Source: Allium sativum (lineage: Eukaryota > Streptophyta > Magnoliopsida > Asparagales > Amaryllidaceae). From it: 64,000 nucleotides of DNA. Shown piece after piece: positions 1 to 11,632 of the stretch. Made by a program: the position numbers and the translations under genes. The stretch spans positions 632,573,303 through 632,637,302 of the forward strand of contig CM060910.1 of assembly GCA_030737875.1 (NCBI GenBank), given 5' to 3'. How positions within the stretch are numbered: the stretch's first letter is position 1; each line of letters opens with the position of its first letter. The notes under the pieces are model-generated. The model ran no database searches. It saw only the letters and a program-made list of their open reading frames with translations, and was not told the DNA's origin.

Positions 1-19
1 TGATCTCCATTTCCAACAA

Positions 20-320
20 CTGTCGTTGATCGGATAACTGGCTTTGCATTGTCAACTAGATATATGCGGAAGTCTATCTCGCGTTTTTAGAGGACAATCC
101 CCTAACCAAAAACATCTGTGTGCTCATGGACTACTCTAATGGATCGCAAACCATCGATAGATGTATCAAGTGATTTTAGGTAGCTAGGCCTAACTGATCC
201 TTTAGGATCGCACGAGATCTCGAAGGTATTTCCGAGGCGAATCAAAAATCTAACTACCCTCCCTTCACAATTACTAGCTAATCAACCCATGCCTAGAATA
301 AACCCATAGCCCATGAAACC
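20..320 (-). pseudogene. Protease / RT-linker remnant of deleted Tekay-like element
   Basis: On the minus strand the protein-like string contains GYGFILGMGW, then EGRVV, RLGNT, EISCDPK and finally REIDFR and NAKPV. These align with residues about 420-520 of the longer polyprotein at 49499. The segment NGAIL found there before DCE is missing here, and the flap Asp of GMDW is Gly. Frameshifts and stops surround it. It is a fossil and is not expected to make protein. Confidence 0.75.
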
Positions 321-1186
321 CAAAAACGAGCATTACGCTTAAACCCAAAACTTAGTTATAGCTATTCTCAAATTCTTCCGAACCAAAGATAAATGGGTTG
401 AACCACCAATTGGATTTGAGACTAAAATGGGATCCTCTATTATACAAGTACTAAGGTGCAGAGACTCAACTATGGAAGCAGATATAAACGGATGTGAAGC
501 GCTAAAATCAAAAGAGTACTAACAGGTTGATCAAAAGAAAAACTAAACTTTTCCAACAGAGATTTTTTTACTATCTCTCTCTCAGGTATTCTGGTGGTGA
601 AAGAATGCACTTGCCCTCCTGAAAATCCTGTCCCTCGTTCTTGCCCTTGTCCTTAATTATATGCCATAATATACCATAGTAAAGTTACTTCCTCTTTTCT
701 TAGGTTTTACAATTCCTTCCTCCTTCGTGAGCTGAGTCCATATCCATGAATTTCCCATCCTTGCGTTGAGCTCCTTAGCCAAACTCCCTCATTCTCACCT
801 TTACCTTCCCTGTGTAATCATGTTGACAAGTCTCACGAAAGCTGCCACCATCGCACGGAAAACCCTACAAAGCTTGAAAGAAAATTAGCCACAGGTGAAA
901 CTACTGCGACTATCGATGGAAGTTGGGCACTACTTCGCCCTTTGGTAGGTGTCATAGTCTCACCAAGCCTACGAAACCATGCCGCGATGAGGTTACCTCC
1001 TAGAAAGCTAGGAGCCCCGGAGACTCAGGAAAGAAGGAGACAAGGATTCAAACATAGGATCAAAAGATAGTGCTTATGGCTTTGGGGAATATGCCTTTAA
1101 AACAAGACTTTTCTTTTGAAAAATGCTTCTTTAAAACTGTTTTGAAAATAAATTTTTAAATCTTTTATTTGATCCGGTAACCTTCA

Positions 1187-1198
1187 GCTCTGATACCA
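1187..1198 (-). promoter_or_regulatory. Primer binding site, initiator tRNA-Met type
   Basis: The minus strand reads TGGTATCAGAGC, the plant initiator-Met tRNA 3'-end complement. It is separated from the LTR at 1201 by two bases. It fixes the element's orientation and shows that 1201-5310 is the 5' LTR. Confidence 0.9.
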
Positions 1199-2349
1199 CG
1201 TGTAACACCCCACATCCGTTAGTATCACTCACAAAGCGAATGCACTAAGTTCTGTGAAGCATTATAGGTAAAAGATGCAGATAAACTACAAGACAGACCA
1301 AAATTAAAACATCGGAAAATAAAACTTTACTTTATTGATAAAATAGTTTGTACAACAATTGTTTTCCAATACCAGAGTATCTGTCTTAAAAAATAAAGAA
1401 GCATAAAATAACATTTATATTCCCAAATGTAGTATGAGCCAGCCATAGCAATGGAAAAGAGAATCCAAGAAAAACTTCAACTAATCTTCAAGCTTGGAAA
1501 GAAAACTGAGCTAAGTAGTAACATTCCCTCCCTGCGGACCTGGGGGGGGGGGGGGGGGACGGAAGACAAGAAAGCGAAAGAAAACAGAGTCAGACATAAA
1601 GTCTGGTAAGTTCAGTAACTTTTCAGCATGTGAACAGGTAAAAACAACATGACATGGATTAACTGAATACAAGACAATACCATGATGATAAGGCTAACAA
1701 GATAACGCAAGATATGCTAAGGCAAGATAAAACTGAATGTACTGATAAACTGGATCTACCGACAAGTTGAATATACTGATAAACTGAATATGCTTCCATA
1801 CTTTCTCTGCTTCGCGATTACTATATCTCTGCACCACCTAACTAGTGTCCTGACTAGTCATTTATATCAAATAATAATGTTGCAACACGATCCCAATCCC
1901 CGCAGTTGTGGTAGCCTTCAGGCATACATCTAATATGAGGATTCCACCTCAATCAAGCCAATTGCCATGAAGATGTTAGATGTACCCTTAATACCCTATC
2001 AATCGGCTCCCTACTTGCATGCATGTGTCACGTGTGTCATACGGCCCCTGCTTGATTATAAATACTTGTGCTGGCCCCACCATAGGGTGTATCAAGTCCT
2101 ATGGTGGCGACCCGGCATGATTCAAGAGTGCACAGTGTATACCACTGATGCCCAGTACCTGCTTTTTCTGCTCCGGAGTGCGTGCACGCCCACGCTTCAT
2201 TAGAACCTACACTGCTGCACCAACCGACGTCGCTTTGACCGCTTATAATCAGCCCAGTAATCGTGACCCACCCTGCCTAGTTTCAGGGTACCATAATACG
2301 CCTATGTGGGTTACTGCTGAAATGGGTCCCCATTACTAGGGTTTCCTAC

Positions 2350-3047
2350 TGGTTAAATTTGTGGGCCTATATATGCAGATATTACCCACCTACCCGTGAT
2401 GTACTTAACCCTCTCACCGATTCAAGCATATTTATTAATGGTTAAGTTTGTGGGCCTATATTTGCTGATATTACCCACCAACCCGATATGTACTTAACCC
2501 TCTTACTGATTCAAGCATGTTTATTAATGGTTAAGTGTTTCTTCATTCATGTTAACTTAACCCATCCACTTGTCATATTACTCCGGTTAAGTGTTGCCTT
2601 CTTGTGTCAACTTAACCCTACCACAAATTCAGTTATATTGGTTAAGTGTTCCTATTAACTTAACCTTAGTCATTCATCTTATATTGGTTAAGTGTTCCTT
2701 TTTAACTTAACCTAACTCACATTATATTGGTTAAGTGTTCCTATTAAATTAAACCATTCCACTTGTCTAATTAACATGTTATTATGGTTAAGTGTTCTAA
2801 ATTTACTTAACCTCGACCACTTGTCTAATTAACATGTTATGACAGTTAAGTATTCTAATTTTACTTAACCCCACCTTCTAGTCTAGTTGACATGTTAAAT
2901 TGGTTAAGTGTATTAAATTTACTTAACCCCACCTTCTAGTCTAGTTAACATGTTATAATGGCTAAGTGTTTCCTTAATTACTTAACCCCTACAAATCTTA
3001 TTTTGTTAACATGTTAAGTTGGTTAAGTGTTCCTGTGGACTTAACCC
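2350..3047. repeat. Tandem array of GGTTAAGT...ACTTAACC hairpin units
   Basis: About eleven units of roughly 50-65 bp. Each has GGTTAAGT, a spacer of 4-20 bases and its exact complement ACTTAACC. Most linkers contain TTAACATGTTA, itself palindromic. Related arrays lie in the other Tekay-like LTRs at the same relative place. Confidence 0.85.
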
Positions 3048-3097
3048 TCCCATTCTTGCTTAGCTGTACCTTAGCTTTAAATTATTCTTTAAAGCAC

Positions 3098-3310
3098 CAA
3101 CCAATCACATTAGACAGATATCGTTGCAGTCAGTGCATGTGTCGGTTGGTTCCGGACAGATTTACACCGCAACTCAGTCTAACCTCGGGTCCTTTTGGGC
3201 TTAATGCTCTAACCACCCACATTAGATAGGTATTGTTACGGTTGCTGGATTTGCCGGGCGGTTCCGGGCAGTCTTATACCGTAACTCAATCTAAACTCGG
3301 GTTAGCCATA
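3098..3310 (-). other. Twin hairpin module of Tekay-like LTR
   Basis: Two copies of an approximately 90-bp unit, each delimited by TTAGA(C/T) and its complement. In the copy at 3218-3305, read on the minus strand, GTTACGGT pairs with ACCGTAAC and TTAGAT pairs with ATCTAA. The loop holds CTGCCCGGA and CCCGGCAAATCCAGCA. The sister copy is less well paired. See the findings for co-variation. Confidence 0.7.
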
Positions 3311-4009
3311 TTCTTCTTTCACTAGATTTACTTATTTACCCTTTTATGTTTATATGTAAATTTTCAACAATTTATTGTCATGGCCCACTTTCCCTTTTAA
3401 GTCAATTTGGCCTATATCATATTTATTTATCATGCCAATTAACATACTTATATTCTATACCCAAGACTTGATTTACCTATCAATAAACCCAACCTGCAGT
3501 TTATGTCAATTTAGATCTAATATTCCCCTTTTACAGTTCATGCCAAAACTAGATTTAATACTCTAGTTTACAATTTATGCCGAAAACTTGGTTTACATGC
3601 CAATTCTAGGTTCAATATGTCAAGTTACATAATTCATGTCCCAAAATTGTATCCTACTAATCATGTCATGATACATGTTCCACATTATGTCAATTAATAT
3701 AAATTTCATGTTATACCCAAATACCCCCGCATTCAAAACGTACGTATACATGATTTCACAAGTTTTCTAAGTACTCATGAAATGAAACTAAAAAGGGAAT
3801 AAAGGATAAACACGAGAATTGACTAAAAAGAATAGGCATGCAAAAGTGAACCAAATACAAAGATAATGGATCCAATGGTTTTGGTGTACATAATAGCGAA
3901 TAGGAATAAACTAGGCAAGTTACACCCTAAGTATGAGATCCAACATAATCAAGGGAGACATAGGTGATTTGATCCAACATAATGCCAGTTCGGTGTACAA
4001 TCATGATTT

Positions 4010-4450
4010 ATAACTATAGTGTTATGTTCATAAGCAACTAACCATAATGGTCATAGGCAATTAACCATAATAGTCCTAGGCAATTAACCACACTAGTCAT
4101 AGTCATGGTCATAGGTAGTAGTCTCACAGTTATGAATCATAGGCTATTGACCACAATAGTCATGGATAATTAACCAAAATAGTCCTAGGCCATTAACCTC
4201 AATAGTCCTAGGCAATTGATCACAATAGTTTCAAGGTCATAGTCATAGATAATAATCTTATGTTCATAGTCGTAGGCACTAATCTTATGTTCATAGTCAT
4301 AGGCAATAATCTTATGTCCATAGTCATAGGCAATAATCTTAAAGTCATGAATCATGGTCATAGGCAATAGTCTTATGTTCATAGTCAGTCTTAGGCCATT
4401 AACAATAGTTTCAACGTCATAGGCATAGGCACAGTCTCGTCGGTAATTAA
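4010..4450. repeat. Minisatellite within LTR
   Basis: Imperfect tandem units of about 24-28 bp built on CATAGTCATAGGCAATAA and variants. On the minus strand one frame is open and gives a repeating IIAYDYxHK peptide. I regard this as a side effect of the repeat period, not a gene. Confidence 0.75.
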
Positions 4451-4841
4451 TCACAATAGTTCTTAATTAGATCCAAAGGCATATACAAGCATAGATTCAA
4501 ATGAAAGGATCAGGCATATTCTTATATCCATTTAATTACATGCCACAAAATAGATCTAGACGTTCAAATCTAAAAAGTAACTGACTTACATTGATCGGTT
4601 TTAGAAAAGGATAATCAGATAACGCTGTAATGATTTGCGTGATGTTGCCCGAAGCCGTTGAATTAGCCTTTGATTCTTTTCTTAAAGCTTTAATATTTAT
4701 TTGAATCTCTAATTTGAAGAAGAACTATAACTTATTTTAGTGGAGAATTAGATTTATTTTAATGGTGGATGTTAGAATAGAGAGAAGCAATATGCAGATG
4801 CCTAAGAGAATTTGTGTGAATTAAGGTTGGGTATTAGGTTG

Positions 4842-4849
4842 TATATATA
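4842..4849 (-). promoter_or_regulatory. TATA box of Tekay-like LTR
   Basis: TATATATA on the minus strand, about 460 bp from the LTR start, followed by a CAACCTAA-type context seen in the sister LTRs. Probable RNA polymerase II promoter. Confidence 0.6.
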
Positions 4850-4973
4850 GGATTCCAATTTGATTGGAGCTGTTAGATGAACCCTAGAAATAACCACAAC
4901 CATCAGATCCATTCAGAACTATCCAGAAGACCCTGGTGACTCAGCACAACAAAGAAAATTGGCCCAGAACCTG

Positions 4974-5045
4974 ACCAGGTCGACCGGATAGGTCAACCCA
5001 TAGGTCGACCCCTTGGTCGACCCAGGTCGACCTGAGTCCTGGGCG
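4974..5045. repeat. GGTCGACC palindrome cluster upstream of TATA
   Basis: Five or six copies of GGTCGACC or one-base variants, spaced about 10-20 bp. The cluster lies upstream of the LTR TATA box. Matching clusters occur in six other LTRs in this window. Confidence 0.75.
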
Positions 5046-5310
5046 GGAATTTTCCCGCCCAACCCAATTCTGACTCAGATTTCGAATTTTGAATTTATTT
5101 CGGGCTGTTTGAATTTTAAATTGAATTCTAAAACTTCCGAAGACCATAACTTCTTCATACAGAGTCCGATTTACGCAAACTCGGACTCTATCTCAAGCAG
5201 AATTCCGAGATGAATGCAATAGCGCAACCCGTTTCCCTTAATTCCTCTTCTAATAATTAATTACACTTTAATTTGCGAAACTTAATGTTACAGAATTACG
5301 GGGTGTTACA

Positions 5311-5506
5311 ATTTGTATGTTGAAGGCATAGGTTCGGTTAGATTAAAGATGAATGATGAAAGGGTGGTGTAGCTAACAGGAGTTAGGTACATCCCAAAAA
5401 TTAAGAAGAATTTTGCTTCAATAGGACAGTTAGAACAAAAAGGATGCAACTTTTCAACTAGAGGGAGAGTCACAAGGGTTTGGAGGGGTAATAAGGATCT
5501 TCTGCA
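5311..5506 (+). pseudogene. Ty1/copia pol fragment (protease to GAG-pre-integrase)
   Basis: In the frame starting at 5313 the translation runs LYVEGIGSVRLKMNDERVV, a stop (5370-5372), then LTGVRYIP, KKNFASIGQLEQKGC and GNKDLL. The series RYIP followed by (I/S)(I/L)GQLE.KGC is the hallmark of the segment between copia protease and the GAG-pre-integrase domain. Upstream coding sequence was displaced by the insertion ending at 5310; downstream it breaks off at the LTR-like segment. It probably belongs to the same element as the 3' LTR at 6850-7344, which has the same orientation. Confidence 0.8.
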
Positions 5507-6518
5507 TGCTTACAGTCGCAAATCACAGAGATTAAATATAGAAAAAGCAGTAAAATAATAGGAGACACACGAGATTTTTATAGTCGTTCAGCTCAATCCA
5601 AGCCTACGTCCACTTTATAGTTTCTTAAATCCTAAGAAGCTATTACAACGTTGTATGCTTGCGGTTTATACACGAAATCCTCGTGTTTACAATGAAAAAG
5701 AGGAGATTAGAGATTGAAATTATACACGATAGCCTCGTGTTAAAATGATTTGAGTCGGCCTTCTTGTTACCCAAAAGTCCTTGCAATGGTGGAAGGAATG
5801 GCCGAAAGAGGAGAATTCAAAAGTCCCTTCAAATTGCCATATGATCGTGTATTTATAGGCGTAGAGGAGCCATAGGGAGCTCTGGAGCGGTTCGGATCGG
5901 GTGTGCCACGTGGCGAGCACAGAGGCGATCTCAGAAGTAGTGGAGCAGCGGTTACCAAGTCGTGTGGAGACAGGTGTCATCCGATCCACATCTGTAGGAG
6001 GCGGTTATGGCAAGAGAATAAGTCAAAACTTCGCGTACAGAAGCAGATCCAGGGGGTCGGTTCGGGTCCGATCCGCACCGAGTTGATGTCTCCGATCCGA
6101 AGAGTGGAAGCATTTCAGTGCAGAATACTCCAGGCGGGTCGGGTCTTCCTTACCGAACCGACCCAGTTCATCCGATCCGAACTGGTTGAAGGTGATGCCA
6201 AATTTCCAAATCCAAGTTTCCGGTTCTGCATGCGTTCACCTAAACAGGCATAACTTTCAAACCGTAAGTCCGTTTTAGCCAAACGAAAGCTCAAACTGAA
6301 GCTAATTCAGAGGGCTACAAGAGTTACAGAGCTTTGCTCCGTAATCGCTGTTTTCGGGCCCAGAAAGGGTCATCTGTTAGGAGTTCCGGGCCTTTCTTTG
6401 TTTGTGATGCGATTTTGACCAAATCGCTGCCTGTCTTCTGACGATGCTTCCAATACTGGAGCGTATTGCTGATCAGAGATTTCATGTATGACTGCTTTGA
6501 CTAAAAAGCGGGTCAACA
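5507..6518 (-). mobile_element. Probable solo LTR of an unrelated family (minus strand)
   Basis: On the minus strand the segment begins TGTTGACCCGC and ends GACTGTAAGCA. It has a TATAAATA box (plus 5850-5857) about 665 bp in and a repeated TCGTGTATAA/TCGTGTTTAC motif near the end, as in R-U5 regions. It interrupts the copia fragment and is more GC-rich than its surroundings. No matching 5-bp duplication is visible (CTGCA left, AATAA right), so the ends may be off or one side may be deleted. Confidence 0.5.
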
Positions 6519-6849
6519 AATAACATATATAAATTGCTTGGGAAAACGATCGAGAATCAAGGACCTTCTCAAAGTGGTGGTGAAAATTAAAATTTGTCAA
6601 AATCAAGGTGGAGCCAGCAACAGAAAGCTGCGAAGACCACATGAAGGCCATTATGGTATTACAAACAGTTCTGATTCATTGATGACATGCATGCCTAATT
6701 TGGAGCATGCATTTTTTTGGTGATTTGAAGATTATTCATATTTAGAATGGTGATATTTGTTCCCATGGTATTATTGGATACTATTTTGAAGCTGGGGTTC
6801 TAAGTGGAGCTTGGATGACATATATGGAATATAGTATCAAGGTGGAGAT
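6519..6849 (+). mobile_element. Copia 3' untranslated tail with polypurine tract
   Basis: No open coding frame is visible. The segment ends in ATCAAGGTGGAGAT just before the LTR at 6850, the usual copia polypurine tract form. It is the last internal part of the copia element whose pol fragment lies at 5311. Confidence 0.6.
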
Positions 6850-7344
6850 TGTTAGGTTTTCTGTGATACAACATTCCATATTTATGTAGATCTTGGATAT
6901 ATATTTGAGTCTATTTGGAATCATGACTCAAATTCATTGCCTATTTTAGAGGTTTCCTAGATTTTTTAAGATTGATTAATTGCATCTTTTAAGATTTGGT
7001 AGATTTTATGAAGTAATTAGTTGTTTCTTTTATTACATTGGAAAAGACACAAATTATCTACATGGGAAGATTTATGAAATTATTCAATGGCTTCTAAAAG
7101 AAGATATTTTGTCAATCTTATTATAAATAGGCATTGCATTGTTCATTATTTGTATGTGGGAGAAAAGGTCTATTCTCTTTAGGTTTTAGGATTTGAGATG
7201 TCTTCTCAATTTTAGTTTTTCTTGTAATCTTTTGGTGGTTTAACAAAAGTTTTGTTTTGGTGGAATTATTTTGTCATTATTTTTCTTCACTTCTTATCTC
7301 TTCTAAAATCTAATTGTGCAGAGATCCTAGGAAAATTCCTAACA
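6850..7344 (+). mobile_element. Ty1/copia 3' LTR, 495 bp
   Basis: It begins TGTTAGGTTTTC and ends AATTCCTAACA; the terminal heptamers TGTTAGG and CCTAACA are exact complements. The polypurine tract AAGGTGGAG lies immediately upstream, so this is the 3' LTR on the plus strand. Its length is usual for copia. The 5' LTR is not in the window. Confidence 0.85.
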
Positions 7345-8388
7345 CATTAGTTGTTAAAAAAACTGCACATAATTTTTTTCTTTGAGTTCAGAATATAAAT
7401 CTTTGATATGCTCATGCTTATTTACAGGTGCCAAATACAACGGTTCTACTTTGGCAAACGCGAGTTGTCTTTTTTCGAAATTGTGGCTCATTAAAATGTG
7501 GATTGTTACATTTGAAATCAAATCCAATCAGTTGATCAAGGAGATTATTGTAAGTTGAGAGGACGAATTCATATTTCATTGTAAATTAAGAGGACACATT
7601 CGTATTTTTGGACTTGACTATAAGGATTCCAACTGTAGAGTAGTTGTAGTTCCACTTCGAAAGAATGGGTAAACCAACCTCGAGTTGCAAACATTTTAGA
7701 GCTTAAGATTCTCACATCGGCTTTTGATTACCCCATGGAGCAATGACAATGCATAAGGTGATAGTGGAAGAGTATAAGAATGACACGTGACAGAGTCTCG
7801 AAGATCGTAGGATGTTCGAATTGATGGCAGAGATCTATCTACTTTGTGATTTTGACGACGAGTTTTAGTGGGTGATACAATCTACTCCAAATGGACCGAA
7901 AATTGGTAACTATACATGGCGATAAGTTTTTGCAAGAGTGCATCCACGATCACCATATTGATTGCAAATCAAATCTTTTCGTTTGGGAAAGTTTAGTCAA
8001 ATTTCTTAGTCGAACCCTATGAAAGAAATTTTATTACATATATTTTGGAAATGCCTTAAGCATGGGAAATGTTTTTCAATTTTTTTAACCTTTTTTCCAA
8101 AGATTACTTGGTAATTTATAAAATTTGTAAGTGAAACGTCTCGTTGCACTTCAAATAGTGCAACATCCTTAAATACCCTCTAATTTCAACTACATGCTTC
8201 AGTTTCTCCCTCTTTCCACTTATTTTTTTCTCCCCTTAAACTATTGTTCAAATAAAAATTTAAGACTAAAATAAAGGGCTTTTGGAGTGTTGCAAAAGAT
8301 AGATTCGGTAGAGCGCTCCTTTGTATATAATAACAATAAAAGATTTATTAATATATATGTATGTATGTATGTATGTATAATAAAAGTT
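7345..8388. other. Unassigned AT-rich stretch with a TATG microsatellite
   Basis: I recognise no gene or element end here. A (TATG)n run of about 25 bp lies near 8354-8378. On the plus strand, 7745-8080 holds a reading frame with only a few stops (fragments EIYLLCDFDDEF, GNYTWR, EILLHIFWKCLKHGKC). It could be an eroded transposon frame, but I cannot name it. Confidence 0.4.
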
Positions 8389-8393
8389 GTTTT

Positions 8394-11300
8394 AGTTGGA
8401 TCTAGATTAACCCTAGAGGGGGGGGGGTTGGTGAATAGGGTTTATTGAATTTTAACGAGATATTAAAAGATATCACAACACAAATTATAACAGAGGAAAA
8501 TAAATGCAGAAATAAATAACACAGTGATTTTACCCAGCTTCGGCAAACCATGCCTACTGCTGCATTCCCCAAGGCTTCTGCTAGATATTAGTCAACTATT
8601 ACAACACCTAGAACACCTGTAAACTCGCAGTGATTCCTAGCCTAAATGTCCTAGCCCTACGCTCAAAACTTACCCAAAGTTTCTACTAGGTGCTACACAA
8701 AAGGCCTCACAATCTCGCTCTAGTTGCACTAATTCTACGCTCAAAACCCTATACCGATTTTTACCCCAAAATCGGAATTTCCCCGTTATAAACCCTGTAA
8801 CACAAACCCTAGTTTTACAGACTCTAGTAATTGATCGGACAATTACAAATGAAATTAAATAAGAAAAAAACAAAATAAAAAAGCTAAAACCCTAGATTTA
8901 AAACCCCCCTTTTAACACTTCAAAAAATTAGGTCGGCCTACTTCCATTTTGCAAAGCCCGATCTCTTTTGTTTCTCCAAATAGAAATGGCGGCAGAACAA
9001 TTGGGGATTAGGGTTTTCTACTTCCCCAGAAACGATCGTGATTGATGATGTTGTTCTGAAAATAATCTCTGATGCTCGAAGTCGTTGATGATGCTAGCCG
9101 ATTTGATTTGGTCAATTTTATTGATCGAAACCCTAGAAAAATCTGTGAGTATTCTGATTTTAATTCTTTGCCTAAAATTGTGATGCTTGGTTATCGATAC
9201 TTATGCCAGTGATGAAGAGGTGTTGTTTATAGGGTATAGAAACCCTACGATTAAGCTCTGATTTTATATCAACGACTTGGCTGATTTTGTGTTGCTTTCC
9301 CCTTTTGCTGGCTTTGATAAAATCGGCTTTGAATTGAATTCTTGCATGATTTAATTTGTGAACTTGGATGTTATTCTAAACCATGATTTCTGGAATTAAA
9401 ATCCTTGGCTCACTGTTAATGATTTTGAACATTTCTGGAAACAAATAAACTGATTTTCTTGGCTAGAATGTTGAATGATTTCTTGCCATAAAATTGATAC
9501 ACGTAAGTTTCTGGAATCTTGATTGAATTCTTGCCAATGTGAATTACATGTTTATAACATAGTGCCATTTCTGGAATCTCGTTATAGCCATGAACTTTTC
9601 TCTTGAATGACTAATGAAATGTTATTGCCTTGAATTTACATAGTGATTTCTGGAAACACTTAACTCCTCTTTCTTCAGTGGATTTTGGAAATTTTATTAG
9701 GCCTTGCCATATATGTTTTCCATATACACTGCAGATTGAATTGTTTGCCAAAACAAGAAATTGTTTGCCACTTTAAACCTTTGCCAAATTTAATACTGTT
9801 CAAATCAGGAAACAAACTTTAAAACTTGAATGCCAATCTATACAAGTATTTCTGGAAATCAAAAACTTGTTGCTCTCTGGCTTGATTGCTTTGAATTCAT
9901 GCATGTACACACATGTTGTGTGTATGCTGACTTTCCATGAGAATGTCGAACTTGTATGTAGACATGCATGAACCGTGTAGTAGATTGAGTTCTTGGTAAG
10001 TCCATGTTATTCTTTTTCATTTCTGATTTGAAACTATTTACTAGTTGAATGTATGATCAATACTTACCAAAAAGACTTGTGAATTTCTTGTGCATGTTAC
10101 CAATACCACCATACTAGAACAATGTATTTTGAAAATAAATCATTTACTGTTTTGGTGTAACACTTGTTGTTTCACTTTGAGGTTGTGACTGGCCATATTA
10201 AAACTGCTTTGTTACCATGCACTATTTCTCATTTGCTGCACCATGCTTGTGAATCCCACTGGTTAGACCATGTTAAAAAAAAGAAGCTTGTATTTCTGTC
10301 ACCAAGTTTTCTTTGCTCCATGCTGCTTTTCACATGTGTGGCACTGTCACCCATTTATGTTCATGATGTCACTGTGCCTTGATGGATCATTATACATGCG
10401 TCTATTCTTTTATGTTTGCACGTCTACTTGTTGTTCATCATAATTTGGCATTTGCTGTGCATATCACTTGCTTATATATGTAGTTGTCCAAATGCTTTGA
10501 CCATCTTTGAACTGCTTGTACACTCGAATGTTTCCCTTGCTTCATGTTTTACAGCTACACCACAGAGCCACTTGTGTCTTGAACCTGATCACTTTTATGT
10601 GTTGTTCATTATGTTGTTGCCAAGCCTTGTCACTTGGTTGTGCCCCTGTCCTCTTGCTATTGAACTATGGTTGTATGCTGATCACCATTGAATTTGAGTT
10701 GTGTACACACTTGTGCATGGCTTGTGTCACTTGGATTTTGTGTTCTTGTTTAGTGCACTCTTGTCTGAACCCAATGTCATGTGTGCTCGACCATGTTTGA
10801 ACACCATCCTGAAATGTATTCATTTTTACTTGCACTGGGTCGAGTTGGTCCACGTGGCTGCTCCTCAGTTGCACTTTGATTGGCGAGGTAGTGCATGCGT
10901 GTATATTTATACACATGTGTATATGCAACAAATCAGAATAGTTTTCCTGTCCCTACACTATAATATGTGTATATACATATTGTCTGCCTTGTGGTATTTA
11001 CAGTTTATCACTGTGAATATCACAAGCTGTCTAGACATAGATGGATGGATATAAAAATCAGATCAAGTCATGAAAAATGGTGAGAAACACACCAAAATTC
11101 TGAGGCAAATAAAATTTAAAAATAAATTTATATTTGCATGTATTTAGTTTTTATTTCTATTGCAGTGTACTGTGTATGTTTCTGTTTCAAGTGACAGGTA
11201 AGCAGATGGTGACTGGACTGACTGAAGGATGCTGTGAAGACAGAAGACAAGAACAGGCTAACAACAGTGTGTGTATATGTCAGTGAATGTATGCATATGA

Positions 11301-11632
11301 AATTGTACAGAGTGACAGGGAGATGTAGTGAGGAACTGTGTATGAAAAAGAATGTGTATGTTAATGAGATGTAAAATATCAGTGAAATGTACAAATAGAG
11401 GAGTTATAAAAGTTGTACAGTTTAAAATAAAATATTATATTTAAATAAAATACTGTGTGAATATTTGAATTTCTGTATAGTCGTATTCTATTTAAATATA
11501 AATATTATATTCATGTCTATGATGTATACATGAAACAATTCAATAACAAACACATTTGTAATAATATATATTTGGTTGTTATCATCAAACAAAAATCATA
11601 TAATTGTGTATGCAACAATGTTATATACAACA
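8394..11632 (-). mobile_element. SIRE-like 3' LTR, 3.2 kb
   Basis: It is homologous along its length to 15977-19010 plus 35284-35816. The plus-strand left end is AGTTGGATC, where the other copy has TGTTGGATC (first base mutated); the right end is TATACAACA. It contains about 180 bp (around 8750-8910) that is missing from the other LTR near 16326. Short open frames in it (for example 10416-10691) are not conserved as protein and are treated as chance. Confidence 0.9.

Larger units (their letters stand above)
1..1200 (-). mobile_element. Internal region of a deleted Tekay-like Ty3/gypsy element (runs off the left edge)
   Basis: This is the 5' internal part of a minus-strand element whose 5' LTR follows at 1201. 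Read on the minus strand it starts with a PBS, then a degenerate leader and gag remnant, then a protease piece with an ILGMGW motif, then the first residues of the RT linker (REIDF, NAKPV). At the left edge it jumps straight to the start of the chromodomain segment. The same order and junction occur at 23250-25096 and 29271-31078. No frame is open across it, so it is a non-coding derivative. The other end and the second LTR lie outside the window. Confidence 0.85.
1540..4589 (-). other. Predicted leader intron in LTR (minus strand)
   Basis: The minus-strand donor GTAAGT begins at 4589, about 225 nt after the expected start from the TATA box. The acceptor is the AG at 1541-1540 after a run of C. 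A CTGAC branch-point-like motif lies at 1593-1589. The sequence from acceptor to LTR end is 339 bp, close to all sister LTRs here. Splicing is inferred; no transcript was seen. Confidence 0.5.
1201..5310 (-). mobile_element. 5' LTR of Tekay-like element, 4.1 kb
   Basis: The plus strand runs from TGTAACACCCC to GGGTGTTACA, so the ends are inverted repeats. On the minus strand the LTR starts at 5310. It holds a GGTCGACC-rich block (4974-5045), a TATA box (4842-4849), a donor-like GTAAGT (4589 downward), a minisatellite (4010-4450), twin hairpin modules (3098-3310), a long GGTTAAGT hairpin array (2350-3047) and an acceptor-like site behind a long C tract (1540-1541). The last few hundred bases match the solo LTR at 39244-42236 most closely, but this copy is about 1.1 kb longer because its minisatellite and hairpin array are expanded. 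It is inserted into a copia pol fragment at 5311. Confidence 0.9.

Noticed and set aside
1550..1558. Long G runs (also near 8419, 25461, 31445, 35010, 59191) as G-quadruplex elements
   Set aside because: In most LTRs they are the complement of the C-rich acceptor tract, and at 59191 a polypurine tract. They are single homopolymer runs, not four spaced G tracts, and their lengths may be sequencing error.
3098..3310. Hammerhead ribozyme (retrozyme) in the LTR hairpins
   Set aside because: The conserved CTGATGA and GAAA core boxes are not present around the stems.
4185..4454. 89-aa minus-strand frame with a repeating IIAYDYxHK peptide
   Set aside because: It is a translation of a minisatellite inside an LTR whose period is close to a multiple of three; no start context or relatives.
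10164..11054. Several overlapping open frames of 70-117 codons rich in Cys, Leu and His
   Set aside because: They lie inside the SIRE-like LTR; the homologous LTR at 17579-18214 breaks them with frameshifts, and no domain is recognisable.
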